DNA of 64,000 nucleotides from Arenimonas terrae (GTDB lineage: Bacteria; Pseudomonadota; Gammaproteobacteria; Xanthomonadales; Xanthomonadaceae), in the NCBI RefSeq assembly GCF_006265115.1, contig NZ_SMDR01000001.1:558001-622000 (forward strand). The letters run 5' to 3'. How positions within the stretch are numbered: the first letter of the stretch is position 1; the number at the start of each line of letters is the position of its first letter. Position numbers and translations under genes: made by a program. The notes beneath the pieces were generated by a model that saw nothing but the letters and a program-made list of their open reading frames with translations, did no database searches and had not been told where the DNA came from. This document shows, piece after piece, positions 43,150-53,820 of this stretch.

Positions 43150-43850
43150 GCCGACACCAGCCGGCCGGAATCCAGGCGCAGGATGCGGTCGCAGCGCGCG
43201 GCCAGGCGTTCGTCATGGGTGACCAGCACCAGGGTGGTGCCGGATTCGCGGTTGAGCGCGAACAGCAGGTCGACGATGGCCTGACCGGTGTGGGTATCGA
43301 GATTGCCCGTGGGCTCGTCGGCGAAGAGCACCGCCGGCCGGGTGACGAAGGCGCGGGCCAGCGCCACGCGCTGCTGCTCGCCGCCGGACAGCTGGCGCGG
43401 ATAGTGGCCCAGGCGCTCGCCCAGGCCGACCTGGCCCAGGATCGCACGTGCCGGGCCCTCGGCATCGTCGTCGCCGCGCAGCTCCAGCGGCAGCATCACG
43501 TTCTCCAGCGCGGTCAGCGACGGCAGCAGCTGGAAACTCTGGAACACGAAGCCGACCTTCTCGCCGCGGACCTTGGCCCGACCGTCCTCGTCGAGCGCGG
43601 ACAGCGGCCCGCCGTCGAGCCGGACGCTGCCATGGCTGGGCACGTCCAGGCCCGCAAGCAGGGACAGCAGGGTGCTCTTTCCTGAACCGGAGGCGCCGAC
43701 TATCGCAACCGCTTCACCCTTGGCGATGGTAAAACCGACCCCATCGAGGATGGTGAGCTCGCCCGACGGCAGCGGCACCCGCTTCCCGAGTCCCTCGGCA
43801 TGCAGCGCTTCCCGGGTGACCGCAGCGGGCGATTCGTGGGTGTCGGCCAT
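43146..43850 (-). CDS. ABC transporter ATP-binding protein (YbbA type)
   Basis: 234 aa. Walker A 'GASGSGKST' (about 52-60), '[21 protein letters not shown]', signature '[15 protein letters not shown]', Walker B '[11 protein letters not shown]' and switch His in 'LVTHDERL'. Member of the LolD/MacB ATPase subfamily. Divergent from tesA across only 30 bp, the same arrangement as in E. coli (tesA / ybbA-ybbP). Confidence 0.92.
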   Translation of the reverse strand: MADTHESPAAVTREALHAEGLGKRVPLPSGELTILDGVGFTIAKGEAVAIVGASGSGKSTLLSLLAGLDVPSHGSVRLDGGPLSALDEDGRAKVRGEKVGFVFQSFQLLPSLTALENVMLPLELRGDDDAEGPARAILGQVGLGERLGHYPRQLSGGEQQRVALARAFVTRPAVLFADEPTGNLDTHTGQAIVDLLFALNRESGTTLVLVTHDERLAARCDRILRLDSGRLVSA

Positions 43851-43880
43851 GGGAATCCTCTTGAACGGGAGTTGTGAGCG

Positions 43881-44537
43881 ATGAATCAAGGATATGGAGC
43901 ATGGCGGACCCGGGTTCAACGGGGTGTCATGGCCCTGCTGTTGGCACTTGCCTGGCCCGGCATTCTGGTGCCTGCGGCGGCGGCCGACGGCGGCAAGGTG
44001 CTGGTGATGGGCGATTCGCTGTCGGCCGCCTATGGCCTGGCGCCGCAGCAGGGCTGGGTGGCGCTGACCGCCGAACGCCTCAAGGCCGAACACCCGGGCT
44101 GGACCGTCGCCAATGCCAGCATCAGTGGCGAGACCACCGCGGGCGGCGCCAGCCGCATCGCTGCTGAGCTGGCACGGCACAAACCCACGGTCGTCGTGAT
44201 CGAGCTCGGCGCCAACGATGGGCTGCGCGGCCTGGGCCTGGAGCAGACCCGGACGAACCTCGAGCGCATGGTCGTCGCGGCCAAGCAGTCCGGCGCGCGC
44301 GTGCTGCTGCTGGGCATGCGCATCCCGCCGAATTACGGCCCGCAGTACACCCAGGGCTTCGAGCGCAACTATCGCGAGCTGGCCGAGAAACACGCGGTCG
44401 CCCTGCTGCCGTTTTTCCTCGAGCCCATCGCCACCGACCGCGACGCCTTCCAGGCCGACAACCTGCATCCGGTGGCCGAGGCCCAGCCCAAGCTGCGCGA
44501 CCACGTCTGGCCGGCGCTGACGCCGCTTCTGCGCTGA
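43881..44537 (+). CDS. tesA: Arylesterase / acyl-CoA thioesterase I (TesA, SGNH hydrolase)
   Basis: 218 aa, periplasmic. Signal peptide with hydrophobic core 'VMALLLALAWPGILVPAAAA'. SGNH blocks: 'VMGDSLSAAYGL' (Ser), 'NASISGETTAGG' (Gly), 'IELGANDGLRG' (Asn), 'DNLHPVAEAQ' (Asp and His). Hydrolyses acyl esters and thioesters by family. GGGAG precedes the ATG at 43881; a later ATG at 43929 would still leave a signal peptide. Confidence 0.94.
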   Translation: MNQGYGAWRTRVQRGVMALLLALAWPGILVPAAAADGGKVLVMGDSLSAAYGLAPQQGWVALTAERLKAEHPGWTVANASISGETTAGGASRIAAELARHKPTVVVIELGANDGLRGLGLEQTRTNLERMVVAAKQSGARVLLLGMRIPPNYGPQYTQGFERNYRELAEKHAVALLPFFLEPIATDRDAFQADNLHPVAEAQPKLRDHVWPALTPLLR

Positions 44538-44555
44538 CCCGGCCTGGAGACTTCC

Positions 44556-45710
44556 ATGCACCGCATCCCTTACGCCGCCCTGCTGCTCGCCCTCTGCGCC
44601 GGCTGCGGCGCGCGGGAGCCGGCGGCGGCCCCGGCAACACCCGTGGCCGCGCATTTCCCCAGCCAGCATGGCGAAGTCGAGGTGGTCACCGTCGTCCAAG
44701 GGCTCGAGCATCCCTGGGGCCTGGCCTTCCTGCCCGATGGCCGCATGCTGGTGACCGAACGGCCCGGGCGGCTGCGCATCGTCGGCAAGGCCGGCGAGGT
44801 CTCCGCGCCGCTCGCCGGCGTACCGGAGGTGTTCGCGCGCGGCCAGGGCGGCCTGCTCGACGTCGCCGTCGATCCGCAGGTCACGACCGATCCCTGGGTC
44901 TACCTCAGCTTCAGCGAACCCGGCGAAGGCGGCGGCGGCACGGCCGTGGCCCGCGGACGATTGGGCGAAGCGGGGCTGGAGGACGTCGAGGTGATCCTGC
45001 GCCAGTCGCCGAAGCTCGGCGCGGGCCAGCACTTCGGTTCGCGCCTGGTGTTCGACCGTGAAGGCCGGCTGTTCGTCACCAGCGGCGACCGCGGCGAGTG
45101 GGACAACGTGCAGCGGCTCGATCGTGGCCAGGGCAAGATTTTCCGCATCGAACGCGACGGCGGCATTCCCGCCGACAACCCCTTCGTCGGCCACGACGGT
45201 GCGCAGCCGGCGATCTGGTCCTACGGCCACCGCAATGCCCAGGGCGCCGCGCTGCATCCGGCGACCGGCGAGCTCTGGCAGACCGAACACGGCGCCCGAG
45301 GCGGCGACGAACTCAATATCGCCCGCGCCGGCCGCAACTACGGCTGGCCGGTCATCACCCTGGGCGTGAACTACAGCGGCCTGCCGATCGGCGAAGGCCT
45401 GCGCGAGAAGGACGGCATGGAGCAGCCGATCCACCACTGGACGCCGTCGATCGCGCCCAGCGGCCTGGCCTTCTACACGGCCGACCGTTTTCCGGCCTGG
45501 ACCGGCGACCTGTTCGTCGGCGCCCTCGCCTTCCAGCGGGTCGTGCGCCTGGACCTGGAGGGCGATCGCGTGGTCGGCGAAGAGGCGCTGCTGACCGACC
45601 TGGGCGAACGCATCCGCGACGTGCGCCAGGGGCCGGACGGCTACCTCTACCTGCTCACCGACGCGGCCGACGGCAAGGTGCTGCGCGTCGGCCTGAAGGC
45701 GTCGCCCTAG
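44556..45710 (+). CDS. PQQ-dependent sugar dehydrogenase (soluble aldose type), lipoprotein
   Basis: 384 aa. Lipobox in '[15 protein letters not shown]' (Cys17), so anchored to the periplasmic face. Beta-propeller of the GSDH family: '[21 protein letters not shown]', '[11 protein letters not shown]', '[20 protein letters not shown]', '[23 protein letters not shown]', '[14 protein letters not shown]'. The conserved His and Arg that bind PQQ are in these segments. Related to E. coli YliI. Its TAG overlaps the convergent gene's TAG in one CTAG. Confidence 0.92.
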   Translation: MHRIPYAALLLALCAGCGAREPAAAPATPVAAHFPSQHGEVEVVTVVQGLEHPWGLAFLPDGRMLVTERPGRLRIVGKAGEVSAPLAGVPEVFARGQGGLLDVAVDPQVTTDPWVYLSFSEPGEGGGGTAVARGRLGEAGLEDVEVILRQSPKLGAGQHFGSRLVFDREGRLFVTSGDRGEWDNVQRLDRGQGKIFRIERDGGIPADNPFVGHDGAQPAIWSYGHRNAQGAALHPATGELWQTEHGARGGDELNIARAGRNYGWPVITLGVNYSGLPIGEGLREKDGMEQPIHHWTPSIAPSGLAFYTADRFPAWTGDLFVGALAFQRVVRLDLEGDRVVGEEALLTDLGERIRDVRQGPDGYLYLLTDAADGKVLRVGLKASP

Positions 45711-46399
45711 GGCCGCGCCAGGGCCACCAGACCGGCGTTTTCGTGCACGTGGCGGCCGGGCGCGTGCTGGTCCAGCAGCGCCACGGCCGCGGCGGCGACA
45801 TCGTCGGCGGCGATGCCGCGATAGCGCTGCAGCGGGCCGCGCAGCAGCGGATTGGTCAGCGGCGTGAGCGCCTTGGCGATCGCCTCGCCGGTGCGTGATT
45901 CGGCGCGATCGCCCAGCAGCAGGCCGGGGCGCAGGAAATCCACCCGTTCGAAGCCCAGGTCCGCCAGCGTGCGTTCGGTTTCGCCCTTCACGCGCAGGTA
46001 GAAGTTGCCCGACTGGGCGCTGGCGCCCACCGACGAGACCAGGATGGCGTGCCGGGCGCCCAGGTCGTGGGCGAGCGTCGCCAGCCGCAGCACCAGGTCA
46101 CGGTCGACGGCGAGGAAGGCTTCACGGGAGCCGGCGCGCTTGATCGTCGTGCCCAGCGCGCAGACATAGGCGTCGAGTTTCGGCGTCAGTTCGCGCAGGC
46201 GCGCCGCCAGCAGCCCGTCCTGGCCGGCGTCGGCCAGGTCGGCCTGCAGAACGGTCAGGCGCCGCGAAGAAACGTCCAGCGGCCGTCGCACCGGCGCCAG
46301 CACCCACGGGGCTCCGGGCGCGTCGAGCAGGCGGCGCAGGATGCGCGCGCCCACCAGGCCCGAGGCGCCGGCCAGCAGGATGCGCGGCGGCGATGTCAC
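45707..46399 (-). CDS. NAD(P)-binding oxidoreductase (TIP30/HTATIP2-like SDR)
   Basis: 230 aa. Atypical short-chain dehydrogenase: nucleotide site '[19 protein letters not shown]' (residues about 7-25), '[20 protein letters not shown]', '[23 protein letters not shown]' with Ser/Tyr/Lys-like spacing (Y-x3-K), and '[11 protein letters not shown]'. Starts with GTG at 46399, four bases after the GST stop. Substrate unknown. Confidence 0.88.
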   Translation of the reverse strand: MTSPPRILLAGASGLVGARILRRLLDAPGAPWVLAPVRRPLDVSSRRLTVLQADLADAGQDGLLAARLRELTPKLDAYVCALGTTIKRAGSREAFLAVDRDLVLRLATLAHDLGARHAILVSSVGASAQSGNFYLRVKGETERTLADLGFERVDFLRPGLLLGDRAESRTGEAIAKALTPLTNPLLRGPLQRYRGIAADDVAAAAVALLDQHAPGRHVHENAGLVALARP

Positions 46400-46403
46400 C
46401 GGG

Positions 46404-47036
46404 TCAGGCCCACTCGGTGAGGCCTTCGCGCTCGTACAGGGTGCGGAAGGACGGACGCGCCTTCATGCGCTGCGCCAGCGCCTCCAGCTGCGGCCATTCG
46501 GTCGCCGGCCGCGGCATGTTGCGCGACCAGCGCATCAGCATGGTCAGCAGGAAATCGGCGGCGCTGGCCGAGGCGCCCAGCAGGTAGGGGCCGCGCCTGG
46601 CCAGGTGCGCCTCGATGCGGTCCCAGGTCGCCTCGATGCGTTCGCGCGCCAGCGCCTTGGCGGCTTCGGCGTTGGCTTCGCCAGCGGCTTCGTGCGGGTA
46701 GAACCAGGTGCGGAAGGCTGGCTGCAGGGTGTTGGCCAGGTGCAGGATCCACTGGTAATAGCGGCCGCGCTCGACGCTGCCCGGCTCGGGCGCCAGGCCG
46801 AAGTTCGGATGCGCATCGGCCAGGTGCAGCAGCAGCGCCGCCGACTCCGCCAACGGCTCGCCGTGGATCAGCAGGGTCGGCACCACGCCATTGGGGTTGA
46901 GCGCCAGGTATTCGGGGCGCTTGTGGTCGCCGGCGGCGAGGTCGAGCTTGCGCAGTTCATGCTTCGCGCCGGTTTCGATCAGCAGCCAGTGGACCACCAG
47001 GCTGGCGGCGCCTGGGGAAAAATACAGGGTGTACAT
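46404..47036 (-). CDS. Glutathione S-transferase family protein
   Basis: 210 aa. N-terminal domain 'MYTLYFSPGAASLVVHWLL' and 'NPNGVVPTLLIHGEPLAESAALLLHLADAHP' (glutathione-binding; split about 48-78), C-terminal helical domain with 'LLGASASAADFLLTMLMRW'. Close in style to the beta/GstB-type GSTs. ATG at 47036. Precedes the NAD-binding protein gene by 4 bp, a probable two-gene operon. Confidence 0.92.
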   Translation of the reverse strand: MYTLYFSPGAASLVVHWLLIETGAKHELRKLDLAAGDHKRPEYLALNPNGVVPTLLIHGEPLAESAALLLHLADAHPNFGLAPEPGSVERGRYYQWILHLANTLQPAFRTWFYPHEAAGEANAEAAKALARERIEATWDRIEAHLARRGPYLLGASASAADFLLTMLMRWSRNMPRPATEWPQLEALAQRMKARPSFRTLYEREGLTEWA

Positions 47037-47110
47037 GCGGGCTTCCGTGCGGGCCGGGGACGCCGAAGCATACGATGCCGGACGGCGGCCGCAAACGGCG
47101 GCCGGGGCCG

Positions 47111-47146
47111 CACAAACAAAAACCCCGGGCATCGCTGCCCGGGGTT
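47111..47146 (-). terminator. Rho-independent terminator of the first cold-shock gene
   Basis: Eleven-base-pair stem AACCCCGGGCA (47121-47131) / its complement (47136-47146), TCGC loop, and an A-rich stretch at 47111-47122 that gives the U-tract on the minus strand. Confidence 0.85.
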
Positions 47147-47173
47147 CGGTTCGACCCTTGCGGATCGAAGGGA

Positions 47174-47383
47174 TTACATCGGCTGCACTTCGTCAGCCTG
47201 CATGCCCTTCTGGCCCTTGACGAGCTTGAAGGAGACCTTCTGGCCTTCCTGCAGGGACTTGAAGCCGGTGCCCTGGATGGAGCGGAAGTGCACGAACACG
47301 TCCTCGCCATTCTCACGGGAGATGAAGCCAAAACCCTTGGCGTCGTTGAACCACTTAACGGTACCGATCTGACGATCCGACAT
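47174..47383 (-). CDS. Cold-shock family protein (CspA type), copy 1
   Basis: 69-aa single OB-fold RNA chaperone. RNP1 'KGFGFIS' and RNP2 'VFVHF' are intact in '[15 protein letters not shown]' and '[10 protein letters not shown]'. AAGGAG sits seven bases before the ATG. About 150 nt of leader separate the predicted transcript start from the ATG, typical for cold-induced csp genes. Very similar to the second copy at 56031 (differences at about eight positions). Confidence 0.96.
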   Translation of the reverse strand: MSDRQIGTVKWFNDAKGFGFISRENGEDVFVHFRSIQGTGFKSLQEGQKVSFKLVKGQKGMQADEVQPM

Positions 47384-47536
47384 TTGAAACTCCTTGGAAC
47401 GAATTAAAGAAATCGCTGACGGAAACATTCCGCCGCGCGACTGGGGTTGCAAGGAGAGCGAGGTGAAAAGATGTAGCGGATCGGTGGATCTACCGCATCA
47501 GGCCACGATTCACAGTGACCCTTCGCAAACACAGTC
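47384..47536 (-). promoter_or_regulatory. Long 5' leader of cold-shock gene copy 1
   Basis: Noncoding stretch between predicted start and ATG. It shares blocks with the leader of copy 2: GACTG-x-G-x-TTGC near the start and AATCGTGG further on. CspA leaders act as temperature-responsive RNA structures; whether this one does is inferred. The rest of the 266-bp gap up to fumarase (47573-47649) holds nothing I recognise. Confidence 0.5.
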
Positions 47537-47542
47537 GCCGGC

Positions 47543-47572
47543 ACCTTACGCCTTTCCGGACAGGAAAGCCAA
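47543..47572 (-). promoter_or_regulatory. Predicted promoter of cold-shock gene copy 1
   Basis: -35 TTGGCT (47572-47567), 18-bp spacer TTCCTGTCCGGAAAGGCG, -10 TAAGGT (47548-47543). Same spacer length and start (TTCCTG-x-CC) as the promoter of copy 2. Confidence 0.6.
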
Positions 47573-47649
47573 TGCTTTCGGGCGCTTGGGGCGGACTGCG
47601 CCGGGATCCGGGCGCTTTGTTCAGGTTCGGGCCCGGGTCCGGGCAAGGC

Positions 47650-49167
47650 TCATTCCACGGCGACCGGGATCTTGCCGATCCGGGCCTGCCATTCCCGGGG
47701 GCCGGTCCGGTGCACCGACTCGCCGGCCGAGTCCACGGCCACGGTCACGGGCATGTCCCGGACCTCGAACTCGTAGATCGCCTCCATGCCCAGGTCTGCG
47801 AATCCCACCACCCGGGCGGCCTTGATGGCCTTGGACACCAGGTAGGCGGCGCCGCCCACGGCCATCAGGTACACCGAACGGTGCTTCCTGATCGCCTCGA
47901 TCGCGGCCGGGCCCCGTTCGGCCTTGCCGACCATGCCCATAAGGCCGGTCTGGGCCAGGACCTGTTCGGTGAACTTGTCCATGCGGGTGGCGGTGGTCGG
48001 GCCGGCCGGGCCCACCACCTCCTCGCGCACCGGGTCGACCGGGCCGACGTAGTAGATGAAACGGCCCTTGAGGTCGACGGGCAGCGGCTCGCCCCTGTTG
48101 AGCATGTCGACCATGCGCTTGTGCGCGGCATCGCGGCCGGTGAGCAGCTTGCCGTTGAGCAGCAGCACTTCGCCGGGCTTGAAGTTGGCGACGTCCTCGC
48201 GGGTGAGCGTGTCGAGGTCGACGCGGCGTCCCTTCGAGGTGTCGTAGGTGAGCTTGGGCCAGTCCTCCAGCGAGGGCGGGTCCAGCATCACCGGGCCGCT
48301 GCCGTCGAGGGTGAAGTGCGCGTGCCGGGTGGCGGCGCAGTTCGGGATCATGGCCACCGGCAGATTGGCGGCGTGGGTCGGGTAGTCCTTGACCTTGATG
48401 TCGAGCACCGTGGTCAGGCCGCCCAGGCCCTGGGCGCCGATGCCCAGCGCGTTGACCTTCTCGTACAGCTCCAGCCGCAGCTCCTCGGCGCGGTTGGACG
48501 GGCCGCGGGCCTGCAGGTCGGTGATGTCGATCGGCTCCATCAGCGATTCCTTCGCCAGCAGCATCGCCTTCTCGGCGGTGCCGCCGATGCCGATGCCCAG
48601 CATGCCCGGCGGGCACCAGCCGGCGCCCATGGTCGGCACCGTCTTGAGCACCCAGTCGACGACCGAATCGGAGGGATTGAGCATCGCGAACTTCGACTTG
48701 GCCTCGCTGCCGCCGCCCTTGGCGGCGACGATCACGTCCACGGTATTGCCCGGGACGATCTTCATGTTCACCACGCCGGGCGTGTTGTCCTTGGTGTTGG
48801 TGCGCTTGCCGGCCGGGTCGGCCAGCACGCTGGCGCGCAGCTTGTTGTCCGGGTGGTTGTAGGCGCGGCGCACGCCTTCGTGGACCATGTCCTCGACGCC
48901 CATGGTGGCGTCGGACCAGCGCACGTCCATGCCCACTTCCAGGAACACGGTGACGATGCCGGTGTCCTGGCAGATCGGGCGGTGGCCCTCGGCGCACATG
49001 CGCGAGTTGATCAGGATCTGGGCGATCGCGTCTTTGGCCGCGGCCGACTCCTCGCGCTCGTAGGCGGCCGCGAGGTTCTTGATGTAGTCGACCGGGTGGT
49101 AGTACGAGATGTACTGCAGCGCGTCGGCGACGCTCTGGATGAAGTCTTCCTGCTTGATCTGGGTCAC
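47650..49167 (-). CDS. Class I fumarate hydratase (iron-sulfur, homodimeric)
   Basis: 505 aa; hydrates fumarate to malate in the TCA cycle using an oxygen-sensitive 4Fe-4S cluster. N-terminal alpha-type domain with 'ICQDTGIVTVFLEVG' (Cys ligand), 'NCAATRHAHFTLDGSGPV' and the beta-type domain 'LLNGKLLTGRDAAHKRM', 'FIYYVGPVDPVREEVVGPAGPTT' (split). Single-chain, like E. coli FumA/FumB. Start codon is GTG at 49167 (MTQIKQEDF). Confidence 0.95.
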   Translation of the reverse strand: MTQIKQEDFIQSVADALQYISYYHPVDYIKNLAAAYEREESAAAKDAIAQILINSRMCAEGHRPICQDTGIVTVFLEVGMDVRWSDATMGVEDMVHEGVRRAYNHPDNKLRASVLADPAGKRTNTKDNTPGVVNMKIVPGNTVDVIVAAKGGGSEAKSKFAMLNPSDSVVDWVLKTVPTMGAGWCPPGMLGIGIGGTAEKAMLLAKESLMEPIDITDLQARGPSNRAEELRLELYEKVNALGIGAQGLGGLTTVLDIKVKDYPTHAANLPVAMIPNCAATRHAHFTLDGSGPVMLDPPSLEDWPKLTYDTSKGRRVDLDTLTREDVANFKPGEVLLLNGKLLTGRDAAHKRMVDMLNRGEPLPVDLKGRFIYYVGPVDPVREEVVGPAGPTTATRMDKFTEQVLAQTGLMGMVGKAERGPAAIEAIRKHRSVYLMAVGGAAYLVSKAIKAARVVGFADLGMEAIYEFEVRDMPVTVAVDSAGESVHRTGPREWQARIGKIPVAVE

Positions 49168-49258
49168 GGCGGGCGTCGGCGGGCGGTGGGGGCCGCCATT
49201 TTAGCCTGCCGCCGCCGGCCGGGGCGGTGGCCGGCCGACAACGCCGCGTTCCGGCGCC

Positions 49259-51154
<1,896 letters not shown>

Positions 51155-51173
51155 GCGCGCAGTTTACAGCCCC

Positions 51174-51232
51174 AAGTACGGGGTCGGATGATCTTGACGT
51201 TTAAAACGTTAAGATCATCCGACCCCGTACTT
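51174..51232. repeat. 59-bp near-perfect palindrome
   Basis: 22-base arms (51174-51195 and 51211-51232) are exact reverse complements; the inner 15 bases continue the symmetry with ACGTTT-A-AAACGT, broken only by one G/T pair. Sits 20 bp from the ABC-F ATG and 13 bp from the oxidoreductase ATG. Local AT content is higher than the surroundings. No T-run and divergent flanks exclude a simple terminator. REP/REPIN-like element or a binding site are the candidates. Confidence 0.9.
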
Positions 51233-51245
51233 TGTCGAGGCGGCG

Positions 51246-53327
51246 ATGGCCCGTGAGTCCCGTTTCCGCGCCTGCCCCTTGTGCGAGGCCATCTGCGGCC
51301 TGGAGCTGCAGTACGAAGGCCCGGACCTGGTCGCCATCCGCGGCGATGCCGCCGACCCCTTCAGCCGCGGCCACATCTGCCCCAAGGGCAATGCCCTGCT
51401 CGACCTCGAGGCCGACCCCGACCGCCTGCGGGCCCCACTGCGCCGACGCGGCTCGGAATGGGAGCCGATCGGCTGGGACGAGGCCCTGGCCGAGGCCGGC
51501 GAGCGTCTGGCCGCCGTCCAGCGCGAGCACGGCAACGACGCCGTCGCCGCCTACCTGGGCAATCCGAACGTGCACCACTTCGGCCACATCGCCTACCTGC
51601 CGCCGCTGCTGAAGTCGCTGCGTTCGAAGAACATCTACAGCGCCTCGTCCGTGGACCAGTGGCCGCACCAGCTGGTGGACTGGCTGATGTACGGCCACCA
51701 GTTCCTGCTGCCCATCCCCGACATCGACCGAACCGCCTACATGCTGGTGCTCGGCGCGAACCCGGTGGCCTCCAACGGCAGCCTGATGACCGCGCCGGGC
51801 GCGGAGAAGCGCCTGAAGGCCCTGGCCGCGCGCGGCCGTCTGGTGGTCGTGGACCCGCGCCGAACCGAGACGGCGGAGATCGCCAGCGAGCACCACTTCA
51901 TCCGTCCCGGCAGCGACGCCTGGTTCCTGCTGGCCCTGCTGCAGGAGGTGCTGGCCCTGGGGCCGCCGTCGGTGCAGGCCTATGCGGGCAAGCTCCACGG
52001 GCTCGACGAGGCGCTGGCGGCGATCGTCGCGATGGACACCGGCGACGTCGCCGGGCGCACCGGCATCGCGCGCGCCGAGATCGCCCGCCTGGCCCGCGAG
52101 TTCCGCGCCGCACCGCAGGCCGTGGCCTACGGCCGCATGGGCGTGTCGGTGCAGGCCTTCGGCTCGCTGTGCCAGTGGTTGATCCAGCTGCTGAATCTTG
52201 TCACCGGCAATCTCGACCGCGAGGGTGGCGCGCTGCCCAACGAGCCGGCTTTCCCGGTCACCGGTCCCGGCACCTCGCCCGGCAACCGCGGCCGCTGGCA
52301 CAGCCGCGTGCGCGGCCTGCCGGAATTCGCCGGCGAGCTGCCGGTGGCGACGCTGGCCGAGGAGATCCGCACGCCCGGCCCGGGCCAGGTGCGCGCCCTG
52401 CTGACCTGCGCCGGCAACCCCGTGCTGTCCACGCCCGATGGCCGGGCGCTCGATGCGGCCCTGGCCTCGCTGGACTTCATGGTCTCGGTCGACGTCTACC
52501 TCAACGAGACGACCCGCCACGCCCACCTGATCCTGCCGCCGGCCTCGCCCCTGACCCAGCCGCACTACGACCTGCACTTCAACGCCTTCGCCGTGCGGCG
52601 GGTCGCCAAGCTGAGTCCGCCGATGCGCGAACGCAGCGCCGCCGAACGCGCCGACTGGGAAATCCTCGACCGCCTCGGCGCCGCCCACGCCGCGGCCGCC
52701 GGCAAGCCCTGGCGCGACCTGCCGCCGCCGCGCGACCTGATCGCCGCCGGCCTGGCCCGCGGCGGCAGCGGGCTCGACCTGGCGCAGCTCGACGCCGCGC
52801 CGCACGGCATCGACCTCGGGCCGCTGCGTCCGTCGCTGCTGTCGCGGCTGGAAACCGCCAGCGGCGCCATCGAATGCGCGCCGCCGCTGCTGATGGCCGA
52901 ACTGGCCCGGCTCGCGGCCGTCGCCGTCGATGCGCCGGGCACGCTGCGCCTGGTCGGGCGCCGGCACGTGCGCAGCAACAACTCGTGGATGCACAACGCG
53001 CCGCGCCTGGTGAAGGGCAAGCCGCGCCACCAGCTGCTGATGCATCCCGCGGACCTGGCCGCGCGCGGCCTCGCGGACGGCGACCGGGTGCGGGTGAGTT
53101 CGGCGGTCGGCAGCGTGGTGACCGACGTGGTGGCAAGCGAGGACCTGATGCCCGGCGTGGCCTGCCTGCCGCACGGTTTTGGACACGCCCGGCCGGGAAC
53201 GCGCCAGGCCCGCGCCGCCGAGGTGGCCGGTGCGAGCTACAACGACCTCACCGATTCGACGGCCCTGGACGGGCCCAGCGGCAACGCCGCGCTCAACGGC
53301 CTGGCGATCGAGGTGGCGGCGGCCTGA
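51246..53327 (+). CDS. Molybdopterin-dependent oxidoreductase (bis-MGD family), cytoplasmic
   Basis: 693 aa without Tat signal. N-terminal 4Fe-4S motif C-x2-C-x3-C...C in 'CPLCEAICGL' and 'GHICPKG' (residues about 9-45), MGD-binding segments 'LGANPVASNGSL', 'VVVDPRRTETA', 'CAGNPVLSTPDGR', and C-terminal 'RHVRSNNSWMHN', 'LMHPADLAARGLADGDRVRV' typical of the molydopterin dinucleotide domain. The Mo ligand is not obvious (no Cys/Sec at the usual site near 'SASSVDQWP'). Substrate unknown. No partner subunits nearby. Confidence 0.88.
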   Translation: MARESRFRACPLCEAICGLELQYEGPDLVAIRGDAADPFSRGHICPKGNALLDLEADPDRLRAPLRRRGSEWEPIGWDEALAEAGERLAAVQREHGNDAVAAYLGNPNVHHFGHIAYLPPLLKSLRSKNIYSASSVDQWPHQLVDWLMYGHQFLLPIPDIDRTAYMLVLGANPVASNGSLMTAPGAEKRLKALAARGRLVVVDPRRTETAEIASEHHFIRPGSDAWFLLALLQEVLALGPPSVQAYAGKLHGLDEALAAIVAMDTGDVAGRTGIARAEIARLAREFRAAPQAVAYGRMGVSVQAFGSLCQWLIQLLNLVTGNLDREGGALPNEPAFPVTGPGTSPGNRGRWHSRVRGLPEFAGELPVATLAEEIRTPGPGQVRALLTCAGNPVLSTPDGRALDAALASLDFMVSVDVYLNETTRHAHLILPPASPLTQPHYDLHFNAFAVRRVAKLSPPMRERSAAERADWEILDRLGAAHAAAAGKPWRDLPPPRDLIAAGLARGGSGLDLAQLDAAPHGIDLGPLRPSLLSRLETASGAIECAPPLLMAELARLAAVAVDAPGTLRLVGRRHVRSNNSWMHNAPRLVKGKPRHQLLMHPADLAARGLADGDRVRVSSAVGSVVTDVVASEDLMPGVACLPHGFGHARPGTRQARAAEVAGASYNDLTDSTALDGPSGNAALNGLAIEVAAA

Positions 53328-53333
53328 CCGCGT

Positions 53334-53753
53334 TTACTGGCTGCCGTGGCGCAGCCAGCGTTCGGCCATCGCGACGCTGCCGAACACGCGGCCGTTGGCG
53401 CCGCGCTCGAGGGCGAGGATTTCCCCGTGCTCCATTTCCGGAACCAGTTCGATGCGCCCGACCACGAAAGCGACCTGGATGCGATCCAGGCCCATGGCGA
53501 TCAGGGCGTCGATCATGCTCGAAATGTCGCGCTGGTCCTCGTGGTCGCCGAGGTTTTCGTGCACCAGCAACTTCCGGACGTTGCGCTTGCGCACCTGCTC
53601 GGCGACCCGGGACCAGTAGGCCAGGGAGATCTGGTGGCTGTCGCGGGGGCCCGTGACCTGGGCGTAGAGGTAACCGTTGCGGTCTTCGAAGACCAGGTGG
53701 ATATCGTCGGGGAGGGAAATCACTAGGTCTGCAACGCTCGAGGGGTGGCGCAT
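53334..53753 (-). CDS. Hypothetical protein with SpoIIAA/STAS-like features
   Basis: 139 aa, soluble. 'IHLVFEDRNGYLYAQVTGPRDSH' then alternating helix and strand ('VRKLLVHENLGDHEDQRD', 'RIQVAFVVGRIELVPEMEHG') resemble the SpoIIAA-like/STAS fold, which often binds partner proteins. ATG at 53753 chosen, matching the fold's start. Convergent with the molybdopterin gene. I do not assign a function. Confidence 0.65.
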   Translation of the reverse strand: MRHPSSVADLVISLPDDIHLVFEDRNGYLYAQVTGPRDSHQISLAYWSRVAEQVRKRNVRKLLVHENLGDHEDQRDISSMIDALIAMGLDRIQVAFVVGRIELVPEMEHGEILALERGANGRVFGSVAMAERWLRHGSQ

Positions 53754-53820
53754 TCTAACGCGACCTTCACGCCGGCGCGGTGTCGCCGTATCGTGTGCAG
53801 ACCTCCCAGCCCGTCCTGCC

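Noticed and set aside
51174-51232. The long palindrome considered as a rho-independent terminator.
   Set aside because: Both flanking genes run away from it, it is close to both start codons, and no T-run follows either arm.
51201-53186. A 661-codon minus-strand frame opposite the molybdopterin oxidoreductase gene.
   Set aside because: It is the antisense shadow of a gene with clear Fe-S and molybdopterin motifs.
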